From: Paraburkholderia sejongensis
GTDB taxonomy: Bacteria > Pseudomonadota > Gammaproteobacteria > Burkholderiales > Burkholderiaceae
Length of the DNA: 64,000 nt
Direction: 5' to 3'
Assembly: GCF_020880815.1 (NCBI RefSeq)
Contig: NZ_JAJITD010000001.1
Span: 124,001 to 188,000 of the forward strand
In this document: positions 46,390 to 56,714 of the stretch, piece after piece
Layout of the letters: each line of letters opens with the position of its first letter
Numbering within the stretch: position 1 is the stretch's first letter
The notes under the pieces: model-generated
Told to the model about the DNA's origin: nothing
What the model saw: the letters and a program-made list of their open reading frames with translations, nothing else
The model's database searches: none
Position numbers and translations under genes: made by a program

Positions 46390-46470
46390 GCGGCACGGCA
46401 ATCAGCGGCACGGCAATCAGCGGCAGGGCAATCAGCGGCATGGCAATGAGCAGCATGGCAATGAGCGGCA
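46389..46470. repeat. 15-bp tandem repeat, five copies plus a partial
   Basis: Units AGCGGCACGGCAATC (x2), AGCGGCAGGGCAATC, AGCGGCATGGCAATG and AGCAGCATGGCAATG, then a partial AGCGGCAGG. The array starts on the last base of the peroxiredoxin stop codon. Units drift by single substitutions. Confidence 0.85.
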
Positions 46471-46621
46471 GGCGGCGCTGGTTAAGTTCGGCAAGCGCCG
46501 GGATCAACTCGCGCCCGGGCCGCCGCGGAGATCACGCCACCGCCCGCTTCGCGCTGCCAGCTTCACGCGGCCCCGCGCCACCCCCGTGCTAGGCTAGGCC
46601 CTTTTTCCGGGTGAGCTAGCG

Positions 46622-47086
46622 ATGCCGATTCTGGTTGCATTGTTTGCGCTGATCGCGCTGGTGTACGGCGCGGTCCGCGCGTTTGACGGTCTCGAAGCCG
46701 CGTTCGGTCTGGGGGTGGCGATTGGCGTCGCGGTGCTGGCCGGCGCGCTGGTCGTCGCCGCGCTCGCGTACTGGTGGCAGCGCCGCCGCGAAGTCGCGCC
46801 GAATCTGCGCGACGGCGACTGGACGCATGAACTCAAGGGCAGTTGGGGCTCGGTGCGGCTCGCGGCGCCCAAGCGGCTGTGCGAGATTCGCGTCGGCGAC
46901 GCGCAGGGCGCATATATATTCGCCGACCTGCTCGGCGCGCAAGTGCAGGGCCGTGATGCGCAGGCGCATGTCGCGCTCAAGGTGAAGGACCCGCGCCACG
47001 GCGAATGGCTGGTGCCGATGACGGGCGAGCGGCAGGCGCGTCAATGGCAGCGGATTTTCTCGCTGGCCATCGAGCAGAAGCTGTAA
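46622..47086 (+). CDS. Small membrane-anchored protein of unknown function
   Basis: 154 residues. Two adjacent N-terminal TM segments (PILVALFALIALVYGAV and GLGVAIGVAVLAGALVVAALA) are followed by a soluble, mixed basic domain of ~100 residues (RDGDWTHELKGSWGSVRLAA, RVGDAQGAYIFADLLGAQ). No catalytic motif or known domain is apparent. I do not recognise it; it is likely a conserved Burkholderiales hypothetical. Convergent with the mdtC gene, only 19 bp apart. Confidence 0.7.
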   Translation: MPILVALFALIALVYGAVRAFDGLEAAFGLGVAIGVAVLAGALVVAALAYWWQRRREVAPNLRDGDWTHELKGSWGSVRLAAPKRLCEIRVGDAQGAYIFADLLGAQVQGRDAQAHVALKVKDPRHGEWLVPMTGERQARQWQRIFSLAIEQKL

Positions 47087-47105
47087 CGCCCGCCGCCTCA
47101 CACCA

Positions 47106-50100
47106 TCACACCGCACCCGTCGCCGCATCCCCGCGGCGGCGCGCCTTGCGCGCTTCCCAGCGCACCCGCAGGCGATCCATATACAGGTAGACCACCGGCG
47201 TCGTATAGAGCGTCAGCATCTGGCTGACGATCAGCCCGCCGACGATCGAGATACCGAGCGGCGCGCGCATTTCCGCGCCTTCGCCGCCGCCGAACGCGAG
47301 CGGCAGCGCGCCGAGCAGCGCCGCGAAAGTGGTCATCATGATCGGCCGGAAGCGCAGCAGACAGGCCTGGTAGATCGCATCGCGCGAGGACAGCCCCTTG
47401 CGCGACGCGTCGATCGCGAAGTCCACCATCATGATCGCGTTCTTCTTCACGATCCCGATCAGCAGGATCACGCCGATCAGCGCGATGATGCTGAACTCGG
47501 TCTTGAACAGCAGCAGCGCGAGCAGCGCGCCGACGCCCGCGGACGGCAGCGTCGACAGGATCGTCAGCGGGTGGATGTAGCTCTCGTACAGAATCCCGAG
47601 CACGATGTAGACCGCCGCGAGCGCCGCGAGGATCAGGATCGGCTGATCGGACATCGACTGCTGGAACGCCTGCGCGGTGCCCTGGAAGCTGCCGTGAATG
47701 GTGGCCGGCATGCCGATCTCGGCCATCGTGTCGTAGATCGCCTGGGTCGCGGTTGAGAGCGACACGCCCGGCGGCAGGTTGAACGAGATCGTCGACGCGA
47801 CGAACTGGCTCTGGTGATTGACCGACAGCGGCGTGGTGCCGGGCCCGAAGCTCGCGATCGTCGACAGCGGCACCATCGTTTCCTTCGAGGTCGACACCGC
47901 CGAGCCCGACGACGCGCTCGACTTGCCGCTCGCCGCGATCGAGTTGATCGCCTGGTTGCGCGCCGAATCGGCGGCAATGCTGGCCGCGCTGCCGGCGGTG
48001 GTGGCCGCGGTGCCGCCGGTCGCCGCGCTGGTGGTGCCGGTCGCCGCGTTCGAGGTGACCGTGCCGGCCGGCGCATTGGTGGTCTGCGCGCCGCTCGCGG
48101 AGCCGCCCGACGTGCTGATGTAGAGGTCGTGCAGGATGTCCGGGCTCTGCCAGAAGCGCGGCGCGACTTCCATTACCACGTGGTACTGGTTCAGCGGGTT
48201 GTAGATCGTCGACACCTGGCGCTGGCCGAACGCGTCGTACAGCGTGTTGTCGATCTGCGAGGGCTTGATGTTCATGCGCGCGGCGGTTGCGCGGTCGATC
48301 GTCACCATCGCTTCGAGGCCGCCTTGCTGCTGGTCGGAGTTCACGTCGGTGAGCTCCTTGCGCGCCTGCAGCGCCTCGGTCAGTTTCGGCCCCCACTTGT
48401 ACAGATCGGGCGTCGAGTCGGCCAGCAGCGTGAACTGGTACTGCGCGTTCGATTGCCGGCCGCCCACCCGGATGTCCTGCACCGCCTGCAGGAACGTGCG
48501 CGCGCCGGCGACGTCGCCGAGCGGGGCGCGCAGTTGCTGGATCACCTGGTCGGCGGACAGCTTGCGCTCGCTCTTGGGCTTGAGCGACACGAACATGAAG
48601 CCCGAGTTGGTCTGGCGCCCGCCGGTGAAGCCGGCCACGCTCTCGACCGCGGGGTTCTTGCTGACAATCTCCATCATCTGCGTGAACTTGCCCTTCATCG
48701 CCTGGAACGACGTGCTCTGGTCGGCCTGAATGCCGCCGACCAGCCGCCCGGTGTCCTGCTGCGGGAAAAAGCCCTTCGGCACGATGATGTACAGCGCGAC
48801 GTTCAGCCCGATGGTCAGCAGCAGCACGGCCACGATCAGGCGGGGATGCTCTAGCGCCCAGCCGAGCGAGCGTTCGTAGCCGTTTTGCAGCGCGGTGAAG
48901 CCGCGTTCGAGCCCGCGCCCGAAGCGGTTTTCCTCGCGCTTCTCGTGCTTCTCGCGCAACAGGCGCGAGCACATCATCGGCGTGAGCGTCAGCGACACCA
49001 GCAGCGACACCGCGATCGCCAGCGACAGCGTCAGCGCGAACTCGCGGAACAGCCGGCCGACGATTCCGCCCATCAGCAGGATCGGCAGGAACACCGCGAC
49101 CAGCGACAGGCTGATCGACAGCACCGTGAAGCCGACCTCGCGCGCGCCGACGAACGCGGCCTTCATGCGCGGCATGCCGTCCTCGATGTGCCGCGAGATG
49201 TTCTCCAGCACCACGATCGCGTCGTCGACCACGAAGCCGGTCGCGATCGTCAATGCCATCAGCGACAGGTTGTCGAGCGAGAAGCCCATCAGGTACATCG
49301 CACCGAACGTGCCGATGATCGAGATCGGCACCGCGACGCTCGGAATCAGCGTGGCGCGCCAGTTGCGCAGGAACAGGAACACCACCATCACGACCAGTGC
49401 GACCGCGATCACCAGCGTGCGCTGGGTGTCTTTCAGCGACGCGCGGATCGTGGTGGAGCGGTCCGAGGTGGGCAGGATATCGACGTCGGCGGGCAGCGAC
49501 GCATGCAGTTGCGGCAGCATCGCCTTCACGCGGTCGACCGTTTCGATGATGTTCGCGCCGGGCTGCCGGTACAGGATCACCAGCACCGAGTGCTTGCCGT
49601 TCGCGAGGCCGAGGTTGCGCAGGTCCTCGACCGAGTCGACCACTTCGCCCATGTCCGACAGCTTGACCGCCGCGCCGTTGCGATACGCAATGACCAGGTC
49701 CTTGTACTGCGAGGCCTTGGTCGCCTGGTCGTTGGTGTACAGCTGCACGCGGTTCTCGCCGAACTCGATCGCGCCTTTCGGGCTGTTCGCGTTGGCCGCG
49801 GCGAGCGCCGCGCGCACGTCTTCGAGACCGATTCCGTAGTGCGACAGCGCATGCGGTTCGAGTTCGACGCGCACCGCCGGATTCGCCGAGCCGCTCACGT
49901 CGACTTCGCCGACCCCTTGCACCTGCGACAGCGACTGCTGCAGCACGGTGGCCGCCGAGTCGTACAGCTGACCCGGCGTCAGCGTGTTCGACGTGAGCGC
50001 GAGAATCAGGATCGGCGCGTCGGCCGGGTTGACCTTGTGGTAGGTCGGGTTGCTGCGCAGGCTCGCGGGCAGATCGGCGCGCGCCGCGTTGATCGCCGCC

Positions 50101-50426
50101 TGCACGTCGCGCGCGGCGCCGTCGATGTCGCGGTTCAGGCCGAACTGCAGCGTGATGCGGGTCGAGCCGACCGAGCTCTGCGAGGTCATTTCGCTGACGT
50201 CGGCGATCGAGCCCAGGTGCCGCTCCAGCGGACTTGCGACGCTGGTCGCGACGGTCTCCGGGCTGCCGCCCGGCAGCGACGCCTGCACCGAGATGGTCGG
50301 AAAGTCGACCTGCGGCAGCGGCGCGACCGGCAGTTTGGTGAATGCGAACACCCCGGACAGCGCGATGCCGATCGCCAGCAGCGTGGTGGCGACCGGGCGG
50401 GAAATAAACGGACGCGACAGGTTCAT
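47106..50426 (-). CDS. mdtC: RND multidrug efflux permease, MdtC-type
   Basis: 1106 residues, inner-membrane proton/drug antiporter, distal gene of an mdtABC-like operon. Opening [20 protein letters not shown], 12 TM segments, the TM4 proton-relay block [18 protein letters not shown] (paired Asp), [14 protein letters not shown] and [14 protein letters not shown] are intact. Oddity: residues ~771-848 form an Ala/Ser/Thr/Gly-rich low-complexity insertion ([16 protein letters not shown]...) between the LYDAFGQRQ block and VPLSTIASF, which the neighbour MdtB and the E. coli protein (1025 aa) lack. This lies in a periplasmic loop and makes the protein ~70 residues longer. Starts 3 bp after the mdtB stop. 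Confidence 0.93.
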   Translation of the reverse strand: MNLSRPFISRPVATTLLAIGIALSGVFAFTKLPVAPLPQVDFPTISVQASLPGGSPETVATSVASPLERHLGSIADVSEMTSQSSVGSTRITLQFGLNRDIDGAARDVQAAINAARADLPASLRSNPTYHKVNPADAPILILALTSNTLTPGQLYDSAATVLQQSLSQVQGVGEVDVSGSANPAVRVELEPHALSHYGIGLEDVRAALAAANANSPKGAIEFGENRVQLYTNDQATKASQYKDLVIAYRNGAAVKLSDMGEVVDSVEDLRNLGLANGKHSVLVILYRQPGANIIETVDRVKAMLPQLHASLPADVDILPTSDRSTTIRASLKDTQRTLVIAVALVVMVVFLFLRNWRATLIPSVAVPISIIGTFGAMYLMGFSLDNLSLMALTIATGFVVDDAIVVLENISRHIEDGMPRMKAAFVGAREVGFTVLSISLSLVAVFLPILLMGGIVGRLFREFALTLSLAIAVSLLVSLTLTPMMCSRLLREKHEKREENRFGRGLERGFTALQNGYERSLGWALEHPRLIVAVLLLTIGLNVALYIIVPKGFFPQQDTGRLVGGIQADQSTSFQAMKGKFTQMMEIVSKNPAVESVAGFTGGRQTNSGFMFVSLKPKSERKLSADQVIQQLRAPLGDVAGARTFLQAVQDIRVGGRQSNAQYQFTLLADSTPDLYKWGPKLTEALQARKELTDVNSDQQQGGLEAMVTIDRATAARMNIKPSQIDNTLYDAFGQRQVSTIYNPLNQYHVVMEVAPRFWQSPDILHDLYISTSGGSASGAQTTNAPAGTVTSNAATGTTSAATGGTAATTAGSAASIAADSARNQAINSIAASGKSSASSGSAVSTSKETMVPLSTIASFGPGTTPLSVNHQSQFVASTISFNLPPGVSLSTATQAIYDTMAEIGMPATIHGSFQGTAQAFQQSMSDQPILILAALAAVYIVLGILYESYIHPLTILSTLPSAGVGALLALLLFKTEFSIIALIGVILLIGIVKKNAIMMVDFAIDASRKGLSSRDAIYQACLLRFRPIMMTTFAALLGALPLAFGGGEGAEMRAPLGISIVGGLIVSQMLTLYTTPVVYLYMDRLRVRWEARKARRRGDAATGAV

Positions 50427-50429
50427 CGC

Positions 50430-53400
50430 CTAGTTCCCCGCATCGGTGGCGGGCGGCGTCGCGCTACCGGGCGAATCGTCGCGATGGAAGCGCTCGCGCA
50501 GCCGGCGGCCGAGCGAATCGAACGCGAGATAGATCACCGGCGTCGTGAACAGCGTGAGCAGCTGGCTGACGATCAGACCGCCGGCGATCGCGATGCCGAG
50601 CGGACGGCGCAGCTCCGAGCCCGCGCCGGTGCCGAGCATCAGCGGCAGCGCGCCGAGCAAGGCGGCGAGCGTGGTCATCAGGATCGGCCGGAAGCGCAGC
50701 AGACAGGCCTGGTAGATCGCCTCGCGCGGCGGCTTGCCTTCCTCGCGCTCCGCGTAGAGCGCGAAGTCGATCATCATGATCGCGTTCTTCTTGACGATAC
50801 CGATCAAGAGCACGATGCCGATGATGCCGATGATGTCGAGGTCATGACCGGTGATCAGCAGCGCGAGCAGCGCGCCGACGCCCGCCGACGGCAACGTGGA
50901 CAGGATCGTGATCGGATGGATGAAGCTCTCGTACAGCACGCCGAGCACGATGTACATCGTGACGATCGCCGCGAGGATCAGGAACAGCTCGTTGGCGAGC
51001 GACGCCTGGAACGCGAGCGCCGCGCCCTGGTAGCGGGTCTGGAACGACGCGGGCAGGCCGATGTCCTTCTGCGCCTGCTCGATCGCCCTGACCGCCGCGC
51101 CGAGCGACGAACCCGGCGCGAGGTTGAACGACACCGTGGTGGCCGGGAACTGGCTCAGGTGCGTAACCAGCAGCGGGGCGGGGCGCTCGATGAACTTCGC
51201 GATCGACGACAGCGGCACCTGGCCGCCGCTCGCCGTCGCCGAGGGCAGGTAGATCGAGTTCAGCGACTCGATGTAGTGCTGCATCTCCGGCTGCACTTCG
51301 AGGATCACGCGGTACTGGTTCGACTGCGTGAAGATCGTCGAGATGATGCGCTGGCCGAACGCGTCGTACAGCGCGCTGTCGATCGTGGCCGGCGTGATGC
51401 CGAAGCGCGCGGCGGTCGCGCGGTCGATCTCGATGAACACCGAGCGGCCGTTGTCCTGCAGATCGGTCGCGACGTCGGCGAGTTCGGGCGCCTGCTTCAG
51501 GCGCTCGACCAGCTTGGGCACCCACGTGGTGAATTCGCCGATGTTCGGATCGGTCAGCATGAACTGATACTGCGTCGGGCTGACCGTCGAGTCGATCGTC
51601 AGGTCCTGCACCGGCTGCATGTAGAGCGTCGCGCCCGGAATATGCGCGACGTCTTTCTGCAACTGGCGGATCACTTCGCTCGCGTTGCTGCTGCGGTCGT
51701 CGCGCGGCTTCAGGTTGATCAGCATCCGGCCGCTATTGAGCGTGATGTTGCTGCCGTCCACGCCGATGAACGAAGTGAGGCTCTCGACATCCGGATTTTT
51801 CAGGATCCGGTCGGCGAGCGCCTGCTGACGCTCGGCCATCGCCGCGAACGACACCGACTGCGGCATCTGCGTGATCGCCTGGATCACGCCGGTGTCCTGC
51901 ACCGGGAAGAAGCCCTTCGGCACGAACACATACAGCAGGCCGGTCAGCACCAGCGTCAGCACCGCGACGACCAGCGTCGCGCGCTGCCGTCCCAGCACCC
52001 ACGTGAGCGCGACCGCGTAGCGCGCGATCACCCAGTCGATGAAGCGGTGCGCCTTCGCCTCGAAGCGGTGGCTCTCGTGCGGCGGCGTGTGGCGCAGCAG
52101 CTTCGCGCACATCATCGGCACCAGCGTGAGCGACACGACCGCCGAAATCACGATCGTCACCGCGAGCGTGATCGCGAATTCATGGAACAGCCGGCCGACC
52201 ACGTCGCCCATGAACAGCAGCGGAATCAGCACCGCGATCAGCGACACCGTCAGCGAGATGATCGTGAAGCCGATCTGTTTGGAGCCCTTGAGCGCGGCTT
52301 CGAGCGGCGGCTCGCCTTCTTCCACGTAGCGCGCGATGTTCTCGATCATCACGATCGCGTCGTCGACGACGAAGCCGGTCGCGATCGTCAGCGCCATCAG
52401 CGACAGGTTGTCCAGCGAGAAGCCGCACAGGTACATCACCGCGAGCGTGCCGATCAGCGACAGCGGCACCGACAGGCTCGGAATGATCGTCGCGTAGACG
52501 TTGGCGAGGAACAGGTACATCACCAGCACGACCAGCACGACCGACATCGCCAGTTCGAACTGCACGTCGCGCACCGATGCGCGGATCGTGGTGGTGCGGT
52601 CGGTGACGACCTGCACGTCGAGCGCGGCCGGCAGCGACTGCTGCAACTGCGGCAGCAGCTTCTTGATGCTGTCGACCACCTGGATCACGTTCGCGCCGGG
52701 CTGGCGCTGCACGTTCAGGATGATCGCCGGGGTGTTGTCGACCCACGCGCCGAGCTTGGTGTTCTCCGGGCCCGACACGATGTTCGCGACGTCGGTCAGC
52801 ATCACCGGACGGCCGCTCTTGTATGCGACCACCGCGGTTTTGTACTCGTCCGCGCTTTGCAGCTGGTCGTTCGAGTTGATCGTGTAGTTGCGGGTCGGGC
52901 CGTCGAAGTTGCCCTTCGGCGTATTGACGTTCAGGTTCGAGATGGTGGTGCGCAGATCGTCGAGATTGAGCCCGTACGCGGCGAGCGCGCGCGGGTTCGC
53001 CTGAATCCGGATGGCCGGGCGCTGGCCGCCCGACAGGCTGACGAGGCCGACGCCCGCGACCTGCGAGATTTTCTGCGCGAGACGCGTGTCCGCGAGGTCC
53101 TGCACCTCGGTGAGCGGCATCGTTTTCGACGTGATCGCGAGCGTCAGGATCGGCGCGTCGGCCGGGTTGACCTTCGCGTAGATCGGCGGCGCGGGCAGGT
53201 CCGACGGCAGCAGGTTGCCGGCCGCGTTGATCGCGGCCTGCACTTCCTGCTCGGCGATGTCGAGCGGCAGGTCGAGGTTGAACTGCAACGTGATGATCGA
53301 CGAGCCGGCCGAGCTTTGCGACGACATCTGGTTCAGCGACGGCATCTGCCCGAACTGGCGTTCGAGCGGCGCGGTCACCGACGAGGTCATCACGTCCGGG

Positions 53401-53564
53401 CTCGCGCCCGGATAGAAGGTCTGCACCTGGATGGTCGGATAGTCGACCTCGGGCAGCGCTGAGAGCGGCAGAAAGCGCAGCGCGACGAGGCCGACCAGCA
53501 TGATCGCCGCCATCAGCAGCGCGGTGCCGACCGGACGAAGAATAAAGGCGCGGGATGGATTCAT
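50430..53564 (-). CDS. mdtB: RND multidrug efflux permease, MdtB-type
   Basis: 1044 residues, close to the E. coli MdtB length. Forms a heterotrimeric pump with the MdtC-type protein. Visible: [39 protein letters not shown]4 [18 protein letters not shown] and [15 protein letters not shown], with the TM4 aspartates in place. Its stop is 3 bp before mdtC's start, so the two are co-transcribed. Paralogous to mdtC along its whole length. Confidence 0.95.
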   Translation of the reverse strand: MNPSRAFILRPVGTALLMAAIMLVGLVALRFLPLSALPEVDYPTIQVQTFYPGASPDVMTSSVTAPLERQFGQMPSLNQMSSQSSAGSSIITLQFNLDLPLDIAEQEVQAAINAAGNLLPSDLPAPPIYAKVNPADAPILTLAITSKTMPLTEVQDLADTRLAQKISQVAGVGLVSLSGGQRPAIRIQANPRALAAYGLNLDDLRTTISNLNVNTPKGNFDGPTRNYTINSNDQLQSADEYKTAVVAYKSGRPVMLTDVANIVSGPENTKLGAWVDNTPAIILNVQRQPGANVIQVVDSIKKLLPQLQQSLPAALDVQVVTDRTTTIRASVRDVQFELAMSVVLVVLVMYLFLANVYATIIPSLSVPLSLIGTLAVMYLCGFSLDNLSLMALTIATGFVVDDAIVMIENIARYVEEGEPPLEAALKGSKQIGFTIISLTVSLIAVLIPLLFMGDVVGRLFHEFAITLAVTIVISAVVSLTLVPMMCAKLLRHTPPHESHRFEAKAHRFIDWVIARYAVALTWVLGRQRATLVVAVLTLVLTGLLYVFVPKGFFPVQDTGVIQAITQMPQSVSFAAMAERQQALADRILKNPDVESLTSFIGVDGSNITLNSGRMLINLKPRDDRSSNASEVIRQLQKDVAHIPGATLYMQPVQDLTIDSTVSPTQYQFMLTDPNIGEFTTWVPKLVERLKQAPELADVATDLQDNGRSVFIEIDRATAARFGITPATIDSALYDAFGQRIISTIFTQSNQYRVILEVQPEMQHYIESLNSIYLPSATASGGQVPLSSIAKFIERPAPLLVTHLSQFPATTVSFNLAPGSSLGAAVRAIEQAQKDIGLPASFQTRYQGAALAFQASLANELFLILAAIVTMYIVLGVLYESFIHPITILSTLPSAGVGALLALLITGHDLDIIGIIGIVLLIGIVKKNAIMMIDFALYAEREEGKPPREAIYQACLLRFRPILMTTLAALLGALPLMLGTGAGSELRRPLGIAIAGGLIVSQLLTLFTTPVIYLAFDSLGRRLRERFHRDDSPGSATPPATDAGN

Positions 53565-53587
53565 GCGGTAAGTGCTGTGCCTTTACT

Positions 53588-54985
53588 TTATTGCGCGGCC
53601 TGCGACGCGTGGCGGCCGCGATGCGCGTGGGCACCCGATGCGGCCGATGCACCGCCCGGCGCGCTCGCGCCATGCGGGCCCGACGCGCCCGCCGCACCGG
53701 CGGCGCGCGCGGCCGGAATCGTGATCTTCGCGCCTTCGCGCAGCCGGTCGGAGCCGTCGGTCACGACCCGCTCGCCGACCGCGAGGCCGGACTGGATGCT
53801 GGTGCGCTCGCCGTCGACCGGGCCGACCTTGACCTCGCGCACGGTGACCGTGTTGTCCGCCTTGACGACGTACACGAAGCGGCCCATCGAGCCATTGAGC
53901 ACCGCCGAGGTCGGCACGATCACCGCGTCCTTGATCGTATCGACCAGCAGGCGCGTGTTGACGAACTGATTCGGGAACAGCCCGTTGTCCTTGTTCTCGA
54001 AGATCGCGCGCAGCTTGACCGTGCCGGTGGTCGTGTCGATCTGGTTGTCCATCGTCTTCAGCGAACCGACTTCGAGCGGGCGGGTGTTGCTGCGGTCGTA
54101 CGCGGTCGCCGACAGCTGCTCGCCGTTCGCGGTGTGCTTGATGATCTGCTGCAGGTTGTCTTCGGAGGTCGTGAACAGCACGCTGATCGGCTGCAACTGC
54201 GTGATGACCGCGATGCCGTTCGCGAGCCCCGAGGTCACGTAGTTGCCCGGGTCGACCTGGCGCAGGCCGACGCGGCCCGACACCGGCGCGGTGATGCGCG
54301 CATAGATCAGGTCGAGCTTGAAGGTATCGATGTTCGCCTTGTCGGACTTCACCGTGCCCTCGTACTGACGCACCAGCGACGCCTGGGTGTCGACCTGCTG
54401 ACGCGCGATCGAGTCCTGCTCGAGCAGCGTCTGATAGCGCTTCAGATCGAGGCGCGCGGTTTCCAGCAGCGCCTGATCGCGGATCAGCGTGCCTTCGGCG
54501 TTGCGCAGCGAAATCTCGTACGGGCGCGGGTCGATCTGGGCCAGCACGTCGCCCTTCTTGACCATCTGGCCTTCCTTGAAATAGACGTCCTGCAGCACGC
54601 CGCTCAACTGCGGCAGCACGGTGACCGTGGCGAGCGGCGTGACGGTGCCGAGCGCGGTCAGCACGACCGGCATTTCGCCCTGGGTCGCGGTGGCCACGTG
54701 CACCGGTTGCGGCATGTTGCCGGGGGCGCCGGGAGCGCCGCGGCCGAAGCGGCCCGCGCGCGCGCCGCTGGCGGCGCCGGGCGCGCTCGCGCCGGCACCG
54801 GGGCCGCCCCACGGATGCCAGCGCCACAGCACCACGCCGAGCACCAGCAGCACCACGACGATGATCGCGACGGTGCGGCCGCGACGCCGCTTCACCGTGC
54901 CGGGCGCGCCCGCTTGCGCGCCATCCGCGGACGGCTTCGGCGTGGCGGGGCGTTGAGTTTCCGGGTGCTTTTGTTGTTCGTCCAT
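53588..54985 (-). CDS. mdtA: RND efflux periplasmic adaptor, MdtA-type
   Basis: 465 residues, membrane-fusion protein linking the RND pump to an outer-membrane channel. One N-terminal TM (TVAIIVVVLLVLGVVLW), then a Gly/Ala/Pro-rich linker, lipoyl half-motifs (GTVTPLATVTVLPQLSG and YARITAPVSGRVGLRQVDPG), the alpha-hairpin and beta-barrel segments. The C-terminal ~45 residues are Ala/Gly/His-rich low-complexity. No TolC-like gene adjoins in the window. First gene of the operon, 23 bp before mdtB. Confidence 0.94.
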   Translation of the reverse strand: MDEQQKHPETQRPATPKPSADGAQAGAPGTVKRRRGRTVAIIVVVLLVLGVVLWRWHPWGGPGAGASAPGAASGARAGRFGRGAPGAPGNMPQPVHVATATQGEMPVVLTALGTVTPLATVTVLPQLSGVLQDVYFKEGQMVKKGDVLAQIDPRPYEISLRNAEGTLIRDQALLETARLDLKRYQTLLEQDSIARQQVDTQASLVRQYEGTVKSDKANIDTFKLDLIYARITAPVSGRVGLRQVDPGNYVTSGLANGIAVITQLQPISVLFTTSEDNLQQIIKHTANGEQLSATAYDRSNTRPLEVGSLKTMDNQIDTTTGTVKLRAIFENKDNGLFPNQFVNTRLLVDTIKDAVIVPTSAVLNGSMGRFVYVVKADNTVTVREVKVGPVDGERTSIQSGLAVGERVVTDGSDRLREGAKITIPAARAAGAAGASGPHGASAPGGASAASGAHAHRGRHASQAAQ

Positions 54986-55410
54986 CGGTTCGGTCTGGTG
55001 ACTGGCAAGTGATGTGAGCCGCTCGCGCGGGCGCCGCTAAAAAGGACAGCGGCACACCGGCGGTGCAAGTGGCGGGCAGGCGGATTAGACAGCGGGCGCG
55101 GCGCGCGATGTCTCGGCGCGATGCTACCCGGCGTACGGGACAGAGATGTTAACGCAATGCGAAATCATCGAGGCGGCGCGGCGCCGTTGGCGATGGTGCC
55201 TATGGCCGGCGGCGCGGTCCCGCAACCGGGATGCGTGATCGTACGTTGCGGCCTCTGTAACAGTCCAGCCAAGCTTTTTTTCGGTTGATTACGAAGGTTA
55301 CAGAGGGTAGGCGACGGGTCGGCTAGCGGCGGCCGGTGTTTGGTGTCGGGCCGTGGGTTCCCCGGGTGGCCGCAGCCGCAGCCGCAGCGGCTGACGGGTT
55401 CGACGCGCGC
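54986..55410. other. Intergenic between mdtA promoter and iclR 3' end, 425 bp
   Basis: Contains a 10-bp inverted repeat (55252-55306). The mdtABC promoter must lie here on the minus strand. No gene seen. Confidence 0.45.
55252..55306. promoter_or_regulatory. Spaced 10-bp inverted repeat upstream of mdtA
   Basis: CCTCTGTAAC (55252-55261) and GTTACAGAGG (55297-55306) are exact inverse complements separated by 35 bp that include a T7 run. It could be an operator half-site pair for control of mdtABC, or a weak terminator for iclR read-through. Confidence 0.35.
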
Positions 55411-56250
55411 TTACAGGTCGAGCCGGCGTCCCGGCGTGCCGCCGATTTCGAGCACGATTTTGTCGATGCATTCGAGCAGCGCCGGTGCGGCGTTGGCGAT
55501 CAGCCAGTCGCGCGGGCACTGGTCGGCCGAGCCGCCGCAGTTGACCGCGTAGCGTTCGCCCGACGGCCCGACGAAACCGAGCGCGATCGCGTTCAGACCG
55601 TCGTACCACTCGCCGGTGGCGATCGCGTAGCCGCGTTCGAGCGTATCGGCGATCGCGTTTTCCAGGCGGCCGCCGACGTTCGGCCACTCGTCGCCCTCGG
55701 CGGTCTGCAGGCCGCTCAGCAGCGTGTTGCGTTCGGCTGGCGCGAGCGCGGCCAGATACGCGCGGCCCACCGCGGTGCGCGTGAGGCTCATCCGCGAGCC
55801 TATTTCGAGCCGCGACACGAGCACCGCCGAGCGCGGCCGGATCGTGTCGATCACGACCATGTCGTAGCGGTCGCGCACCGCGAGGTGCACCGACAACGCG
55901 GTGCGCTCGGCCAGCGCGATCAGGTACGGCCGCGCGCGCGCGCGAATGTCGAAATTGCGCAGGAAGCCGTTGCTCAGTTCCAGCACCGACGACGTCAGCA
56001 CGAATCGCTCGCTGTCCGGCAGCCGCAGCAGAAAGCCCGCGCTGACCAGCGTCGCGCTGATGCGCGACACCGTCGGTTTCGGGATGCCGGTCAGTTCGGC
56101 GAGTTCGCGATTGCTGAGCGGCGCGTGGGCGGCGGCGACCGTGCGCAGCACGGTCAGGCCGCGCGCGAGCGCAGTGACTTCGTCGCCGGTGCTGTCCTTG
56201 CTGTCCTTGACGGGAGCGGCGGAGAGGGGGGAAGGCAGAGGTCGGTTCAT
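55411..56250 (-). CDS. IclR-family transcriptional regulator
   Basis: 279 residues. N-terminal winged HTH (~25-90): LARGLTVLRTVAAAHAPLSN and RELAELTGIPKPTVSRISAT with the recognition helix. The C-terminal IclR effector domain (~110-275) shows the YLIALAERTALSVHLAVRDR, GRAYLAALAPAERNTLL and YAVNCGGSADQCP blocks. Effector unknown; such regulators usually control catabolic genes, but none adjoins here. Divergent from nothing on its right (an AT-rich gap follows). Transcribed toward mdtA, but separated by 425 bp. Confidence 0.9.
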   Translation of the reverse strand: MNRPLPSPLSAAPVKDSKDSTGDEVTALARGLTVLRTVAAAHAPLSNRELAELTGIPKPTVSRISATLVSAGFLLRLPDSERFVLTSSVLELSNGFLRNFDIRARARPYLIALAERTALSVHLAVRDRYDMVVIDTIRPRSAVLVSRLEIGSRMSLTRTAVGRAYLAALAPAERNTLLSGLQTAEGDEWPNVGGRLENAIADTLERGYAIATGEWYDGLNAIALGFVGPSGERYAVNCGGSADQCPRDWLIANAAPALLECIDKIVLEIGGTPGRRLDL

Positions 56251-56607
56251 ACGCTTTTTTGGAACGGTATTTCGAGTTTTCTGTTCGTCAGCTGGTGCTG
56301 TGCGCGCCGGGAACCGGCCGGCAGGCGCTGGAGCGACGCGCCGGCTTGAGTAAATTTTAAGAATTGATTGTATCGGAACGAATTACCGGAAGCCGCTTGA
56401 AGCTTTTTATCATTTTGCTTGACTTAGTCAGCATAACCATAAAAAATGGAATCTTGTTTCGAAACACCGAGTTAATTGCACGTTTTTGCCCATATTTTGG
56501 GTGTTCGGTCGAATTTACCAGATTGAAGCGTGCTAATCGGTAGCGCCTGAGCTGGCCCAGGATTTCCGGCCGCGTCGAGTCAGCGCTTTCGAAAAACCGT
56601 CTCTCAG

Positions 56608-56643
56608 GTTCTAGCACGGCCCTCGGAATGGCTAGAACTTTTT
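56608..56643 (+). terminator. Hairpin 1 of a tandem pair
   Basis: GTTCTAGC (56608-56615) pairs with GCTAGAAC (56631-56638), 15-nt loop, then TTTTT (56639-56643). Confidence 0.55.
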
Positions 56644-56644
56644 C

Positions 56645-56676
56645 AAAGCGTCACGGCAACGTGACGCTTTTTTTTT
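56645..56676 (+). terminator. Hairpin 2 of a tandem pair
   Basis: AAAGCGTCAC (56645-56654) pairs with GTGACGCTTT (56661-56670), 6-nt loop GGCAAC, T run to 56676. A strong plus-strand terminator; on the minus strand only three T follow, so it does not serve the methyltransferase gene well. Confidence 0.75.
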
Positions 56677-56714
56677 GCCTGTATGGAGTTTCACGTGCAC
56701 GTATCGCCGTGGTA

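Larger units (their letters stand above)
56419..56676 (+). ncRNA. Candidate small RNA
   Basis: Start is estimated from TTGACT (56419-56424) followed by an A/T-rich -10 region near 56440-56447; the RNA would begin ~56452 and run ~225 nt to the second terminator. No ribosome site and no open frame with protein character. A free-standing plus-strand double terminator with no gene is the main evidence. Function unknown. Confidence 0.4.
56251..56714. other. AT-rich intergenic region, 464 bp, with a candidate small RNA
   Basis: Clearly richer in A+T than its neighbours between ~56340 and ~56530. It holds a palindrome TGACTTAGTCA (56420-56430), a possible sigma-70 -35 and two tandem hairpins with T runs on the plus strand (56608-56643 and 56645-56676), although no plus-strand protein gene precedes them. 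The iclR promoter also lies here on the minus strand. Confidence 0.5.

Noticed and set aside
48885..53462. A very long open frame on the plus strand opposite mdtB and mdtC
   Set aside because: It is a mirror of high-GC codon bias. Its product is Arg/Asp/His-rich without motifs, while the minus strand encodes two well-recognised RND pumps across the same bases.
56357..56617. An 86-codon frame on the minus strand in the AT-rich gap
   Set aside because: No ribosome site, no domain, and it is overlapped by the candidate RNA; it looks like chance in AT-rich DNA.
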